From: Kutzneria chonburiensis | GTDB taxonomy: Bacteria; Actinomycetota; Actinomycetes; Mycobacteriales; Pseudonocardiaceae | Assembly (NCBI RefSeq): GCF_028622115.1 | Contig: NZ_CP097263.1 | Span: forward strand, 8,432,001-8,496,000 | Length of the DNA stretch: 64,000 nucleotides | Reading direction: 5' to 3' | Part shown: positions 25,770 to 34,388 of the stretch, piece after piece | Layout: every line of letters begins with the position of its first letter | Numbering within the stretch: position 1 is the stretch's first letter | Program-made: the position numbers and the translations under genes | Notes under the pieces: generated by a model | What the model saw: the letters and a program-made list of their open reading frames with translations, nothing else | Told to the model about the DNA's origin: nothing | Database searches by the model: none

Positions 25770-26824
25770 GTGCTGGCCAAGCTCTTCCGCGACATCTCCG
25801 CCTCGTGCCTGCCCGGCAGTCCGCTGACCCACGGGCTGCTCAACGCCGCCGCCGACGACCTGGACGCGGGCGGCGTCACCACACGCGTGATGGCCGGCTC
25901 GGAACGGGATCGCCCGGGCACCGTGCCGGGGCTGCGCTTTGCCGCCGCGCTGCATCACCTGGTGCTGGACGGCCGTGCGCCCGATCTGGCGGCGCTGTAC
26001 CCGAGTGTCGGCGGCGAGCTGCGGCTGTCGGAGTTGTGGCCGGCGGCGGAGGCCGTGCTCAAGGAGCGCGAGGCCGAGGTGCGGCAGCTGGTGCGTGCGA
26101 ATGCCGTGCAGACCAACGAACCCGGCCGCAACGGTCCGCTGTACGGCGGGCTGCTGGTGGCTTCGGAACGGGTCGGCGGATTGCCGGTGCGGCAGTTGGA
26201 GGTCGGCGCCAGCGGCGGCCTGAACCTGCGTCCGCACAAGGTCGCCTATCGGTTGGCCGACGGGACCGTGCTCGGGGATCCGGACAGCGCGCTGCAACTG
26301 GACCCGGAGTGGACGGGCCGGCCGCCGGCCGACCTGAGCCGACCCTCGTGCTGGACAGCCGCGCCGGCTGCGACACGCACCCGGTCGACGTGACGACAAC
26401 GGCCGGCCAACTGCGCCTGTCCTCGTACGTCTGGGCGGACATGGTGGCCCGGATGCAGCGGCTGCGGGCGGCGATCCGCTTGGCACAGACCGATCCCGTG
26501 GCCGTGGAGCGGGCCGACGGCTCGGAGTGGCTGGAACGCCAGTTGGCCAAGCTGCCCGAGGGCGTGCTGACCGTGGTGTGGCATTCGGTGATGTGGCAGT
26601 ACGCCTCGCCGGCGCAACGGGAACGGGGCCGCGCCGCCCTGGCCGACGCCGCGGCCAGGGCCTCCGAGAGCAGTCCGCTCGGGCTGCTCGTGTTCGAGCC
26701 GCGGCGGTCCAACGGAACCTTCGAGTTGCTGCTGAAGCTGTGGCCGCTGGGGCTTTCGGTGCGGTTGGGCCACGGCTGGGGCCACGGCCTGCCGTTCACC
26801 TGGGCCGAACAGCCGTGGAGCTGA
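25770..26824 (+). pseudogene. DUF2332 protein gene interrupted by a -1 frameshift
   Basis: The frame from GTG 25770 encodes the N-terminal two thirds of a DUF2332 protein (RQLEVGASGGLNLRPHKVAY), which then becomes nonsense after GRPPADLSR. The C-terminal third continues in another frame (TLVLDSRAGCDTHPVD, then SSYVWADMVARMQRLRAAIR and VVWHSVMWQYASPAQ) to the stop at 26824. One base is missing at about 26331-26345, in a CCGCCGGCCGACC-type run. Either a recent mutation or a sequencing error; the rest of both halves is intact. A second DUF2332 gene lies at 28816. Function of the family is unknown. Confidence 0.8.
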
Positions 26825-26841
26825 CCGTCCTCAGTGGACGA

Positions 26842-26937
26842 TCAGTTCTGGCGGGCGATGATCAGGGTGATCGTGGCCAGCCACAGCAGGACCGCGGTCA
26901 GCACCCAGAACAGCGGGTTGGTCAGGATCTTGGACAT
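26842..26937 (-). CDS. Single-helix membrane microprotein, 31 aa
   Basis: MSKILTNPLFWVLTAVLLWL followed by ATITLIIARQN: one membrane helix with a short charged end. The ATG at 26937 has GGAGACTCGTC directly upstream (GGAG with a 7-nt spacer), which favours real translation. It lies 32 nt behind corA on the same strand, so it is probably co-transcribed and may be a small partner of the CorA channel; this is inference from position. Confidence 0.6.
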   Translation of the reverse strand: MSKILTNPLFWVLTAVLLWLATITLIIARQN

Positions 26938-26969
26938 GACGAGTCTCCGGTCGCTCGGAAGGGTGAGGG

Positions 26970-28055
26970 CTACAGCCAGCGGTTGCGACGGAGTATTCGG
27001 TAGAGCAGCAGGCAGCTCAGGATGATGACGCCGATGATGATCGGGTACCCGAAACGCCAGTGCAGTTCCGGCATGTCCTCGAAGTTCATGCCGTAGATGC
27101 CGGCGATCATGGTCGGCACCGAGATGATGGCGGCCCATGCGGTGATCTTGCGCATGTCCGTGTTCTGCTGGAGCGTGATCTTGGCCAGCGCGGCGTCGAT
27201 CAGCGTGCTGAGCAGCTCGTCGAAGCTGGCGATGTGCTCGGACACCGTGGTCAGGTGGTCCTCGACGTCCCGGAAGTAGGAACGGACCTCCTCCGGCACC
27301 AGTGTGATGTAGCCCTCGGACAGCCGGCGCAGCGGCACCGCCAGCGGCATCACCGCGCGGCGCAGCTCGAGGACTTCCCGCTTCATCAGGTAGATCTGCT
27401 CGGAGTCGACGGCGGTGCGCGGTGCGAAGACCTGCACCTCCATCTCGTCGATGTCGTCCTCGATGGCCTCGGTCACCGCGAGGTAGGAGTCCACCGCCAT
27501 GTCGGCGATGGCGTGCAGCACCGCGGACGGGCCCATGGACAGGCGCTCCGGGTCGTCCTCCAGCTGCCGGCGCAGCGTGCCGACGCCGGCGTGCTTGCCG
27601 TGCCGCACCGTGACCACGAAGTCCTTGCCCAGGAACACCATCAGCTCGCCGGTCTCGACGATCTCGTTGGCAGTGTCCGGTGAGTCGTGCTCGATGTAGT
27701 GCACGGTCTTGAGCACCATGAACAGCGTGTCGTCGTAGCGCTCCAGCTTGGGCCGCTGATGCGCCTGCACCGCGTCCTCCACGGCCAGCTCGTGCAGCCC
27801 GAACGTGTCGGCCACGCCCTGGATCTGCTCCTCGTCCGGCTCGTACAGGCCGATCCAGACGAAGCCCTCGCGGCGCTTGCGGACCTCGCGCACGGCGTCG
27901 GTGTGCGTCCAGCGCCCGGGCAGGCGCTTTCCGTCGATGTACACGCCGCAGTCGACGACGTACGCCGACAGGGGCACTGGGACGGGCGGCGCGACCCGCC
28001 CGTTGGTGCGGGCGGACCGACCGCGCAGACCGCTGAACGAGGGCAGGCTGGGCAT
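26970..28055 (-). CDS. corA: CorA-family magnesium/divalent cation channel
   Basis: 361 aa. A long cytoplasmic funnel domain, then two C-terminal membrane helices; the first ends in the selectivity motif GMN at residues 322-324 (IYGMNFEDMPELHWRFGYP) and the second is IIIGVIILSCLLLYRIL, with a basic RILRRNRWL end. It forms a pentameric Mg2+/Co2+ uptake channel. ATG 28055 follows GGAGG. In mycobacteria corA (Rv1239c) likewise follows the sugar transporter. No Mg riboswitch was recognised in the 250 bp upstream. Confidence 0.94.
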   Translation of the reverse strand: MPSLPSFSGLRGRSARTNGRVAPPVPVPLSAYVVDCGVYIDGKRLPGRWTHTDAVREVRKRREGFVWIGLYEPDEEQIQGVADTFGLHELAVEDAVQAHQRPKLERYDDTLFMVLKTVHYIEHDSPDTANEIVETGELMVFLGKDFVVTVRHGKHAGVGTLRRQLEDDPERLSMGPSAVLHAIADMAVDSYLAVTEAIEDDIDEMEVQVFAPRTAVDSEQIYLMKREVLELRRAVMPLAVPLRRLSEGYITLVPEEVRSYFRDVEDHLTTVSEHIASFDELLSTLIDAALAKITLQQNTDMRKITAWAAIISVPTMIAGIYGMNFEDMPELHWRFGYPIIIGVIILSCLLLYRILRRNRWL

Positions 28056-28307
28056 ACGGCCTCCAGTGATGGACGGTCCAACAAGAGCGAACGCGTCCAG
28101 GCCGGCCAGGCTTGCTACACGAAAGGCTGAACCTGGGCGGCGGGGACGCGGAACCTACTACTGGCACTGGACATCTGGCGTCCCTCACCTCCTAAGGTCG
28201 ACAGCGGGAGCGGTGGAGTCGCTCACACACCGTTGCAGAGACTACTCCTCGCCGGGCCACACTGTCGTCCCCGGCCACCGAGGTCCGGGCCACACCTGGA
28301 GGTGGAC

Positions 28308-28811
28308 GTGCAGTTCGGGCGTTATTTCGAGGAGTTCGAGGTCGGCGCGGTCTACAAGCACTGGCCGGGCAAAACGGTCACCGAGTACGACGACCACCTG
28401 TTCTGCCTGCTGACCATGAACCACCACCCGCTGCACATGGACGCGCACTACGCGGGCGAGACCACCGATTTCGGCAAGAACGTGGTGGTGGGCAACTACA
28501 TCTACTCGCTGCTGCTGGGCATGTCGGTGCCGGACATCTCCGGCAAGGCCATCGCCAACCTGGAGGTCGAGTCGCTGCGGCACATCGCGCCGACCTTCCA
28601 CGGCGACACCATCTACGGCGAGTCCGAGGTGTTGGACAAGACTCCGTCCAAGTCCAAGGACGACCGCGGCATCGTGTACGTCGAGACCCGCGGCTACAAG
28701 CAGGACGGGACGGTGGTGTGCGTGTACCGGCGCAAGGTCATGGTGCCCAAGCGCTCCTACGGCGACAGCCGTGGCGGCGAGCAGCCCGGCCGTCCCGAGC
28801 CGAAGCTGTAG
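28308..28811 (+). CDS. MaoC-family (R)-specific enoyl-CoA hydratase/dehydratase
   Basis: 167 aa hot-dog fold. The hydratase signature is present (DDHLFCLLTMNHHPLHMDAH, with the Asp/His pair typical of the catalytic hydratase-2 motif), followed by NVVVGNYIYSLLLGMSVPD. Likely acts on acyl-CoA in fatty or mesaconyl/branched acid metabolism; mesaconyl-CoA hydratase is one possibility. GTG 28308 has GGAGG 5 nt upstream. Divergent from corA; the next gene starts 4 nt after its stop. Confidence 0.88.
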   Translation: MQFGRYFEEFEVGAVYKHWPGKTVTEYDDHLFCLLTMNHHPLHMDAHYAGETTDFGKNVVVGNYIYSLLLGMSVPDISGKAIANLEVESLRHIAPTFHGDTIYGESEVLDKTPSKSKDDRGIVYVETRGYKQDGTVVCVYRRKVMVPKRSYGDSRGGEQPGRPEPKL

Positions 28812-28815
28812 TGCG

Positions 28816-29877
28816 GTGAAGGCGCGGGCCCGGCTCCGGGAGTTCGCCGAGGGGGACGCCGCCGCGGTGTCCCCGCTCTACCAGCTGCTGGCTTCCAACG
28901 CGGCCGAGGACGACGAGGTGGCGGCGCTGCTCGGCGACCGGGACCCCGAGCTGCTGCTGGCCGCGGTGCACCGGCTGGTGCAGGCCGAGCCGATCCATCC
29001 GCTGTCGGCCTACTACGCCACGCTCGGCGGCGCCTCCGGCCCGGACGACGGCACGTGGCCGCTGTGGCGGCAGTTCGTGCTGGAACGGGCCGACCGGGTC
29101 CGCGCGCTGGTGGCGGAGCGCTCCTTGCGTACGGACGACGTGCGCAGGGCCGCGCTGCTGTATCCGGCGGTGGCGCTGGCGGCCAAGCAGGCCCGTGGGC
29201 CGATCGCGCTGCTGACCGTCGGCTCGTGCGCCGGCTTCCTGCTGCTGATGGACAAGTTCGGCTACCGCTACCAGGTCGGCGCGGCCGGGCAGTTCGTCGC
29301 CGGCCCGACCAAGACGCCGCTCGGCCTGCACTGCGTGCTCGGCGGGGAGCCGCCGACGCTGCCCAAGAAGCTGGCGGTCAAGGCCAAGGTCGGGCTGGAC
29401 GCGCATCCCATCGACGCCGACGACCCGGACGAGTTCGCCTGGCTGGAGGCCTGCGTGTGGGCCGACCAGCCGGAGCGGGTGCGTTCGCTGGGCGTGGCGG
29501 CGGCGATGCTGGCCAAGGAGGCGCCGGAGCTGGTGGCCGGCGACCCGGTGGACGGGCTGGCCGACGCGGCCGGTCGGCTGCCCGACGAGCTGCCGCTGGT
29601 CGTGGTGGACAGCGGGCTGCGGCTGGGCGAGCGGGCCGGCGAGTACGTGGCCGCGCTGGGCAAGCTGGCCGCCGGCCGGCCGTTGTGGTGGGCGAGCGAC
29701 GAGCCGTACGAGTCGGGGCTGCACGTGCTGATGCCGGGACGCGTTGATCTTCCGGGTGAACCGGGGGAGGGGCTGCTCGGTGTGGTCCGATGGCTTGACG
29801 GGCAACCCCAGGCTCAGGCGCTGGCCCGGACCGGGCGGCACGGCCAGCGGCTGGAGTGGTTGCCACCGGCCGGGTGA
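28816..29877 (+). CDS. DUF2332-family protein
   Basis: 353 aa, intact paralogue of the frameshifted gene at 25770. Shared landmarks: RRAALLYPAVALAAKQARGP, LLTVGSCAGFLLLMDKFGYR, and the C-terminal PLWWASDEPYESGLHVL. The GTG at 28816 is 4 nt after the maoC stop. The glycine-rich VGSCAGF stretch sits where DUF2332 members have a methyltransferase-like ExGxSxG loop, but no activity is established for the family. Confidence 0.8.
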   Translation: MKARARLREFAEGDAAAVSPLYQLLASNAAEDDEVAALLGDRDPELLLAAVHRLVQAEPIHPLSAYYATLGGASGPDDGTWPLWRQFVLERADRVRALVAERSLRTDDVRRAALLYPAVALAAKQARGPIALLTVGSCAGFLLLMDKFGYRYQVGAAGQFVAGPTKTPLGLHCVLGGEPPTLPKKLAVKAKVGLDAHPIDADDPDEFAWLEACVWADQPERVRSLGVAAAMLAKEAPELVAGDPVDGLADAAGRLPDELPLVVVDSGLRLGERAGEYVAALGKLAAGRPLWWASDEPYESGLHVLMPGRVDLPGEPGEGLLGVVRWLDGQPQAQALARTGRHGQRLEWLPPAG

Positions 29878-29968
29878 CACCCGCAGCGTGGTCGCCGTAG
29901 TCGATATTGGTGCTTTCGGGCAGTTCTTCCGGTGACCGCACACTCTCGCGCTGTTGATCATGTAGTGA

Positions 29969-30391
29969 TCATCTGGGGAGGACGTTCCACGAGGTCAGGG
30001 CGGCGGCGAGACCCTCCGTGAGGAGGTTGCGGCGTTCGAGTGTGGCGAAGGTCTCGGCATCGACCCAGGCCGCGTCGGCCGCGTCGTCGCCCGGCCGGAG
30101 CGGTCCGGCTAATGCCTGGCAGGAGTAGTCATGGATGTCGAAAACGCCCACCGGAGCTGGACGGACCACCGTTCCGATCAGGTGACCGACGATGACTCTG
30201 AGTCCGGTTTCCTCCAGTAGCTCACGCTCGACCGCCCGCTCGTCGGACTCGCCGTGCTCCACTCGGCCGCCTGGGATGGACCACAAGCCCTGACCTGGCG
30301 GTTTGCCGCGCTTAACGAGCAAAAGTCGGCCCTGCGGGTCGTGTGCGATTCCGCCGACGCAGCGGGTACGCTGTGCGTCATCAGAGACCAT
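29969..30391 (-). CDS. Nudix hydrolase
   Basis: 140 aa. Complete Nudix box G-x5-E-x7-REUxEExGU (GRVEHGESDERAVERELLEE, then TGL) that binds Mg2+ and cleaves nucleoside-diphosphate-X compounds. GIAHDPQGRLLLVKRGKPPG and GLWSIPGG precede it as usual. The ATG at 30391 (alternative GTG 30397) is preferred; the open frame continues upstream without support. Target nucleotide unknown. Confidence 0.88.
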   Translation of the reverse strand: MVSDDAQRTRCVGGIAHDPQGRLLLVKRGKPPGQGLWSIPGGRVEHGESDERAVERELLEETGLRVIVGHLIGTVVRPAPVGVFDIHDYSCQALAGPLRPGDDAADAAWVDAETFATLERRNLLTEGLAAALTSWNVLPR

Positions 30392-30540
30392 GAACACGGA
30401 GCGTAGCGACTTTCCGCCCCGTGCGACGAGCGCTGACCCGAGCGCAGTACAAACCTCCCGAAGCGAACCTCGGTGCGGTACAACCTTGTGCAGCGAGGGT
30501 GTTGAAGGCTGCGGAAAGTACTTGGACGGGGTTGGTCGCC

Positions 30541-30699
30541 GTGAACCTGAAGAAGCTGCTGATCTGGGCCGGCGTTGCGCTGGTGCTCTTCTTCCTTGTG
30601 AGCGCCCCCACGCAGGCGGCCGGTCTGGTGCACAATGTGCTCGGCACACTTCGTGGTGGGGCCGAGGCGCTGATCAGTTTCGTGCAGAACCTGTTCTAG
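30541..30699 (+). CDS. Small membrane protein, 52 aa
   Basis: MNLKKLLIWAGVALVLFFLV followed by SAPTQAAGLVHNVLGTL and a hydrophobic end (ALISFVQNLF): one clear N-terminal membrane helix and a second amphipathic one. GTG start; the frame is open further upstream. It lies 25 nt before the PH-domain membrane protein gene on the same strand, so the two are likely one operon. Function unknown. Confidence 0.7.
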   Translation: MNLKKLLIWAGVALVLFFLVSAPTQAAGLVHNVLGTLRGGAEALISFVQNLF

Positions 30700-30724
30700 C
30701 ACCCGGCGGGAGGAGAACGCGTAC

Positions 30725-31285
30725 GTGTTCGCACCCAGGGATCCAGACGAGTATCTGCTCGGCACCGAGCGCAGGGTCATCCGGGTGCGTCGGCACTGGG
30801 CCACACTGCTCTGGGACATCTTCGAGGCGGCGGCGCTGCTGACGGGCGCGGTGCTGATCTCGCACCTGCTGCCGTCCGACGCGGCGGTCTTCCAGAACAT
30901 CCTGTGGTACGCGGCGCTGCTGGTGCTGCTGCGGTTCGCCTACTTCGTCATCGAGTGGTGGGTCGAGCGGATCGTGGTCACCGACAAGCGCTTCATGATC
31001 ACCAGCGGTGTGTTCGTGACCAAGGTGGCCATGATGCCGGTCACCAAGGTCACCGACCTGACCTACGAGCGAAGTCTCGGCGGCCGCATGTTCGGCTACG
31101 GGACCTTGATCGTGGAGTCGGCCGGCCAGATCCAGGCGCTCAACAAGATCGAGTACCTGCCCCGGCCGGAAGAGGTCTACGACGCCATCTCGGAACTGGT
31201 GTTCGGGGACAAGAAGGCCCAGGCCGAACGGTTCTCCATGATCAAGGCGCAACGCGCCGCCCGCGGCAAGAAGATGGTGCCGTGA
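30725..31285 (+). CDS. Bacterial PH-domain (YdbS-like) membrane protein
   Basis: 186 aa. Two membrane helices (FEAAALLTGAVLISHLL and ILWYAALLVLLRFAYFVI) followed by a bacterial pleckstrin-homology domain (VERIVVTDKRFMITSGVFVT, then VTDLTYERSLGGRMFGYGTL). GTG start behind GGGAGGAG. Domain type is confident; role (envelope homeostasis is suspected for the family) is not established. Followed by a strong terminator. Confidence 0.88.
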   Translation: MFAPRDPDEYLLGTERRVIRVRRHWATLLWDIFEAAALLTGAVLISHLLPSDAAVFQNILWYAALLVLLRFAYFVIEWWVERIVVTDKRFMITSGVFVTKVAMMPVTKVTDLTYERSLGGRMFGYGTLIVESAGQIQALNKIEYLPRPEEVYDAISELVFGDKKAQAERFSMIKAQRAARGKKMVP

Positions 31286-31297
31286 CAAGGCTTTAGG

Positions 31298-31333
31298 CAG
31301 AGGCCCCGATCCGTGATCGGGGCCTCTGTTTTT
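31298..31333 (+). terminator. Rho-independent terminator
   Basis: A 14-bp perfect stem (CAGAGGCCCCGATC with its complement), 3-nt loop, and a TTTTT tract at 31329-31333. It terminates the small-membrane/PH-domain operon. Confidence 0.92.
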
Positions 31334-31350
31334 GCCCTAGGGTCGCGGCC

Positions 31351-32007
31351 ATGCCCACCTCTCCGGCCGACCTCGACGCCGTGCGCGACTCCTACGACCG
31401 TGTGGCCGACAACTACGTCGAGATGCTCAAGAACGACGGCATGGGCGACATCCGGCGCCATCCCTGGCTGCTGGCCGCCCTGGACGTGTTCGCCGACGCG
31501 GTCCGCGGCCTCGGTCCCGTGCTCGACGTGGGTTGCGGGCCCGGCACCGTGACGGCCTACCTGGCCGAGCGCGGCGTGGACGTCTCCGGCGTCGACCTGT
31601 CGCCGCGCATGATCGAGCACGCCCGCCAGCTGCATCCCGAGTGCCGGTTCAGCGTCGGCTCGTCGACCGAGCTGGAGCTGGCCGAGGCCTCGTACGGCGG
31701 GCTGATGGGCTGGTGGTCGATGTTCAACCTGCCCCGTGAGGTGCTGGCCGAGGTGGTGGCCAACTACGCCAAGGCCCTGGTGCCCGGTGGCCAGTTCATC
31801 ATCGGCACGCACGTCGGCGACGGCGAGGTCCAGCGGACCGAGTGCTACGGCGGCGTCCCGGTCAACTGGACCACGTACCGCTGGCAGCCCGACCAGCTCG
31901 CTGCCGTGATCGAGCAGACCGGCCTGAGCATCACCGCCGACCTCCGGCTGCCCCGCGACGAGTTCAGCGGGCCCGGCGTCATTCTGGTGGCCAAGCGGAC
32001 GGGGTGA
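31351..32007 (+). CDS. SAM-dependent methyltransferase
   Basis: 218 aa class I fold: motif I LDVGCGPGTVTAYLAERGVD (residues about 58-77), acidic VDLSPRMIEHARQL, and FIIGTHVGDGEVQ later. Substrate unknown. The ATG at 31351 has TAGGGT at 31338-31343 (7 nt spacing) and no Shine-Dalgarno sequence, right behind the preceding terminator, so a leaderless transcript starts here. Confidence 0.88.
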   Translation: MPTSPADLDAVRDSYDRVADNYVEMLKNDGMGDIRRHPWLLAALDVFADAVRGLGPVLDVGCGPGTVTAYLAERGVDVSGVDLSPRMIEHARQLHPECRFSVGSSTELELAEASYGGLMGWWSMFNLPREVLAEVVANYAKALVPGGQFIIGTHVGDGEVQRTECYGGVPVNWTTYRWQPDQLAAVIEQTGLSITADLRLPRDEFSGPGVILVAKRTG

Positions 32008-32046
32008 CCGGGGTCGCAGGCAGTTGGCGCGGGCGTCAGCGAGACT

Positions 32047-32913
32047 GTGCGGGTGCCCATTGACCTGCATGCCCACACGTCCTGCTCCGACGGCACCGAC
32101 TCGCCGACGGAGCTGATGGCGGCCGCGGCCGCCGCGGGCCTCGATGCCGTGGCGATCACGGACCACGACACGACGGCGGGCTGGGCGGAGGCGGCCGCGG
32201 CGGTGCCGCCGGGCATGCGGCTGATCCGGGGCGCGGAGCTGTCGTGCGAGTCGCCGGACGGGCGCGGCGGCACCTGCACGGTGCACCTGCTGGCCTACCT
32301 GTTCGACAGCGAGTCGTCCGCGCTGAAGGTCGAACAGAGCCGGCTGCGGGCGGAGCGCCGGGCCCGGCTGCGGCGGATGGCCGAGAAGATGGCGGCCGAC
32401 GGCTTCGCCGTCGACCCCGACGACGTGATGGGCCGGCTGCCGGCGGACTCGCCCGGCGGCCGGCCCCACCTGGCCCAGGCTCTGATCCGGGCCGGCGTCG
32501 TCCGCACGGTCGACGAGGCGTTCGCCAAGTACCTCGGCACCGGCAGCCGGTACCACGCGCCCCGTACGGACACGCTGGTCGAGACGGCGATCGACATGAT
32601 CGCCGACGCCGGCGGCGTGACGGTGCTGGCCCACCCGTTCGCCAGCTCGCGGGGCCCGATCGTGACGGCCTCGGTGATCGCCGACCTGGCCGACCGCGGC
32701 CTGTCCGGCATCGAGATCGACCACCCCGACCACGACCGGCCGACCCGGGACCGGCTGCGGGCGCTGGCCGCCGACCTGTCGCTGGTCGTCACCGGGTCGA
32801 GCGACTACCACGGCACGAACAAGGTCGTCAGGCTCGGACAGGAGACGACCGCGCCCGACATGCTGGACGCGCTCGTCGACAAGGCGAGCGGAAGCCAGGT
32901 GGTCACCGGGTGA
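32047..32913 (+). CDS. PHP-domain phosphoesterase
   Basis: 288 aa. The metal motifs of the PHP superfamily are all visible: DLHAHTSCSDGTDSP, AITDHDTTAG, VLAHPFAS and SSDYHGTNK. These bind three metals and hydrolyse phosphates; homologues act on 3',5'-nucleoside bisphosphates (pAp) or as trypanothione/RNase-AM type nucleotidases. Its TGA overlaps the next start as GTGA. Confidence 0.9.
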   Translation: MRVPIDLHAHTSCSDGTDSPTELMAAAAAAGLDAVAITDHDTTAGWAEAAAAVPPGMRLIRGAELSCESPDGRGGTCTVHLLAYLFDSESSALKVEQSRLRAERRARLRRMAEKMAADGFAVDPDDVMGRLPADSPGGRPHLAQALIRAGVVRTVDEAFAKYLGTGSRYHAPRTDTLVETAIDMIADAGGVTVLAHPFASSRGPIVTASVIADLADRGLSGIEIDHPDHDRPTRDRLRALAADLSLVVTGSSDYHGTNKVVRLGQETTAPDMLDALVDKASGSQVVTG

Positions 32914-33527
32914 TCTTCAACGTCACGCTCTACCTCACGGCCACCATCACGCTGACCGTGATCATGGACCCGACCGGCAACATCCCGGTCTTCCTCAGCC
33001 TGGTCGGCCGGCGCAGCCGCGAGTCACGCAACAAGGCGGCGCGGCAAGGCGTGCTGGTGTCGCTGGGCGTGATCTCGGCCTTCGCCATCGGCGGCGAGGC
33101 CATCCTGTCCTACCTCGGCATCGGCATCCCGGCGCTGCAGGGCGCCGGCGGTTTACTGCTGTTGCTGATCGCGCTGGATCTGTTGACGGGCAAGGGCACC
33201 AGCCAGCCGGAGGCGGTCGAGGACGTCAACATCGCGCTGGTGCCGCTGGGCACGCCGCTGCTGGCCGGGCCCGGCGCCATCGCCGCGACGATCGTGTTCG
33301 TACGGCAGGCCAACGGACAGATCGCCAGCTACCTCGCATTGGCCGCGGCGATCCTGACCGTGCACCTGATCAACTACCTGGTGCTGCGGTACTCCGGCCT
33401 GGTCATCCGGCTGATCAAGGACAGCGGCATCGTGCTGGTGGCCAAGATCGCCGGTCTGCTGCTGGCGGCCATCGCGGTGCAGCTGGTGGCCGAGTCGGTG
33501 AAGGGGTTCATCAACGGCGCGGTGTGA
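32910..33527 (+). CDS. MarC-family integral membrane protein
   Basis: 205 aa, six hydrophobic segments, with the MarC signatures IMDPTGNIPVFLSL in helix 1 and NIALVPLGTPLLAGPGAIAA mid-protein. Despite the name, the family is not shown to confer multiple antibiotic resistance; function unknown. The GTG at 32910 overlaps the PHP gene stop by 4 nt. Confidence 0.9.
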   Translation: MIFNVTLYLTATITLTVIMDPTGNIPVFLSLVGRRSRESRNKAARQGVLVSLGVISAFAIGGEAILSYLGIGIPALQGAGGLLLLLIALDLLTGKGTSQPEAVEDVNIALVPLGTPLLAGPGAIAATIVFVRQANGQIASYLALAAAILTVHLINYLVLRYSGLVIRLIKDSGIVLVAKIAGLLLAAIAVQLVAESVKGFINGAV

Positions 33528-33543
33528 CCGCTACGGTGGGTTG

Positions 33544-34380
33544 GTGCCAGATCAGCTCGGACTGTTCGAGTCCATGCCGCCCAAGCTGGTGCGCGTCACG
33601 CCGGCCAAGCTCGCCACCTGGACGGACTGCCGACGCCGCTACCGGATGAACTACCTTGACCGGCCGACGCCGCCCAAGGCCGGCGGCTGGGCGCACAACA
33701 CCCTCGGCGCGGTGGTGCACAACGCCCTGCGGGCGTTCTTCGACCTGCCGCTGGAGCGGCGAACACCCGAGCAGGCGGCGGCCCTGGTCACCCGCAACTG
33801 GAAGGGCGACGGCTTCCGCGACGTCGACCAGCAGGCGCTTTACCGTGACCGGGCAAGGGAGTGGGTCGCGCACTACGTCGAGGACACGGACGTGAGCGAC
33901 GATCCGATCGGCCTCGAGCGCTGGGTTTCCGCGCCGGCCGGGCGAATCATCGCCGAGGGCCGGGTCGACCGGATCGACGTGCGCGACGGCGAACTGGTCA
34001 TCGTGGACTACAAGACCGGCCGCCACGCGCTGTCCACCGACGACGCCCGTGGCTCGCAAGCCCTTGCCCTGTATGCGATCGCGGCCCGTCGCACGTTGCG
34101 CAAGCAGTGCCATCGGGTCGAGCTTCACCACCTGCCGACGCGCTCGGTGGCAGCATGGGAGCACACCGACGACTCGCTCGCCCGGCACGTCGCCCGCGCC
34201 GAGGAGAGCGCCGACGAACTGACGGTGGCCGGCGACACGTTGGCCGCGGGCGGCGATCCCGACATCCTGTTCCCACCGCAGCCGGGCCGGCAGTGCTCGT
34301 GGTGCGACTTCCGGCGCAGCTGCCCGGAGGGCGGCGCGGTGGCCGAGGAGCTCGAACCGTGGTCGATGCTCGCGCCGTAG
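33544..34380 (+). CDS. RecB/Cas4-like PD-(D/E)xK nuclease with Cys cluster
   Basis: 278 aa. The nuclease core is GRVDRIDVRDGELVIVDYKT (Asp, Asp/Glu and Lys in the expected order). An Fe-S cluster is suggested by Cys29 (TWTDCRRRY) and three C-terminal cysteines (QCSWCDFRRSC), the pattern of AddB/Cas4-type exonucleases. Mycobacterial homologue by memory: Rv2119. GTG 33544 has TACGGT 6 nt upstream (leaderless type); TTG 33541 is also in frame. No cas genes or repeats are nearby, so a general DNA repair role is more likely. Confidence 0.87.
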   Translation: MPDQLGLFESMPPKLVRVTPAKLATWTDCRRRYRMNYLDRPTPPKAGGWAHNTLGAVVHNALRAFFDLPLERRTPEQAAALVTRNWKGDGFRDVDQQALYRDRAREWVAHYVEDTDVSDDPIGLERWVSAPAGRIIAEGRVDRIDVRDGELVIVDYKTGRHALSTDDARGSQALALYAIAARRTLRKQCHRVELHHLPTRSVAAWEHTDDSLARHVARAEESADELTVAGDTLAAGGDPDILFPPQPGRQCSWCDFRRSCPEGGAVAEELEPWSMLAP

Positions 34381-34388
34381 GAGGTGAC

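Noticed and set aside
26322-26345. Programmed -1 ribosomal frameshifting in the DUF2332 gene
   Set aside because: No slippery heptamer or downstream pseudoknot is apparent; a simple deletion or sequencing error is more likely.
28056-28307. A magnesium riboswitch (M-box or ykoK) upstream of corA/maoC
   Set aside because: I looked for the conserved helices and found none; the region is ordinary promoter-like DNA.
33544-34380. CRISPR-Cas system suggested by the Cas4-like nuclease
   Set aside because: No other cas gene and no regularly spaced repeats occur anywhere in the window; the gene fits a general RecB-like exonuclease.
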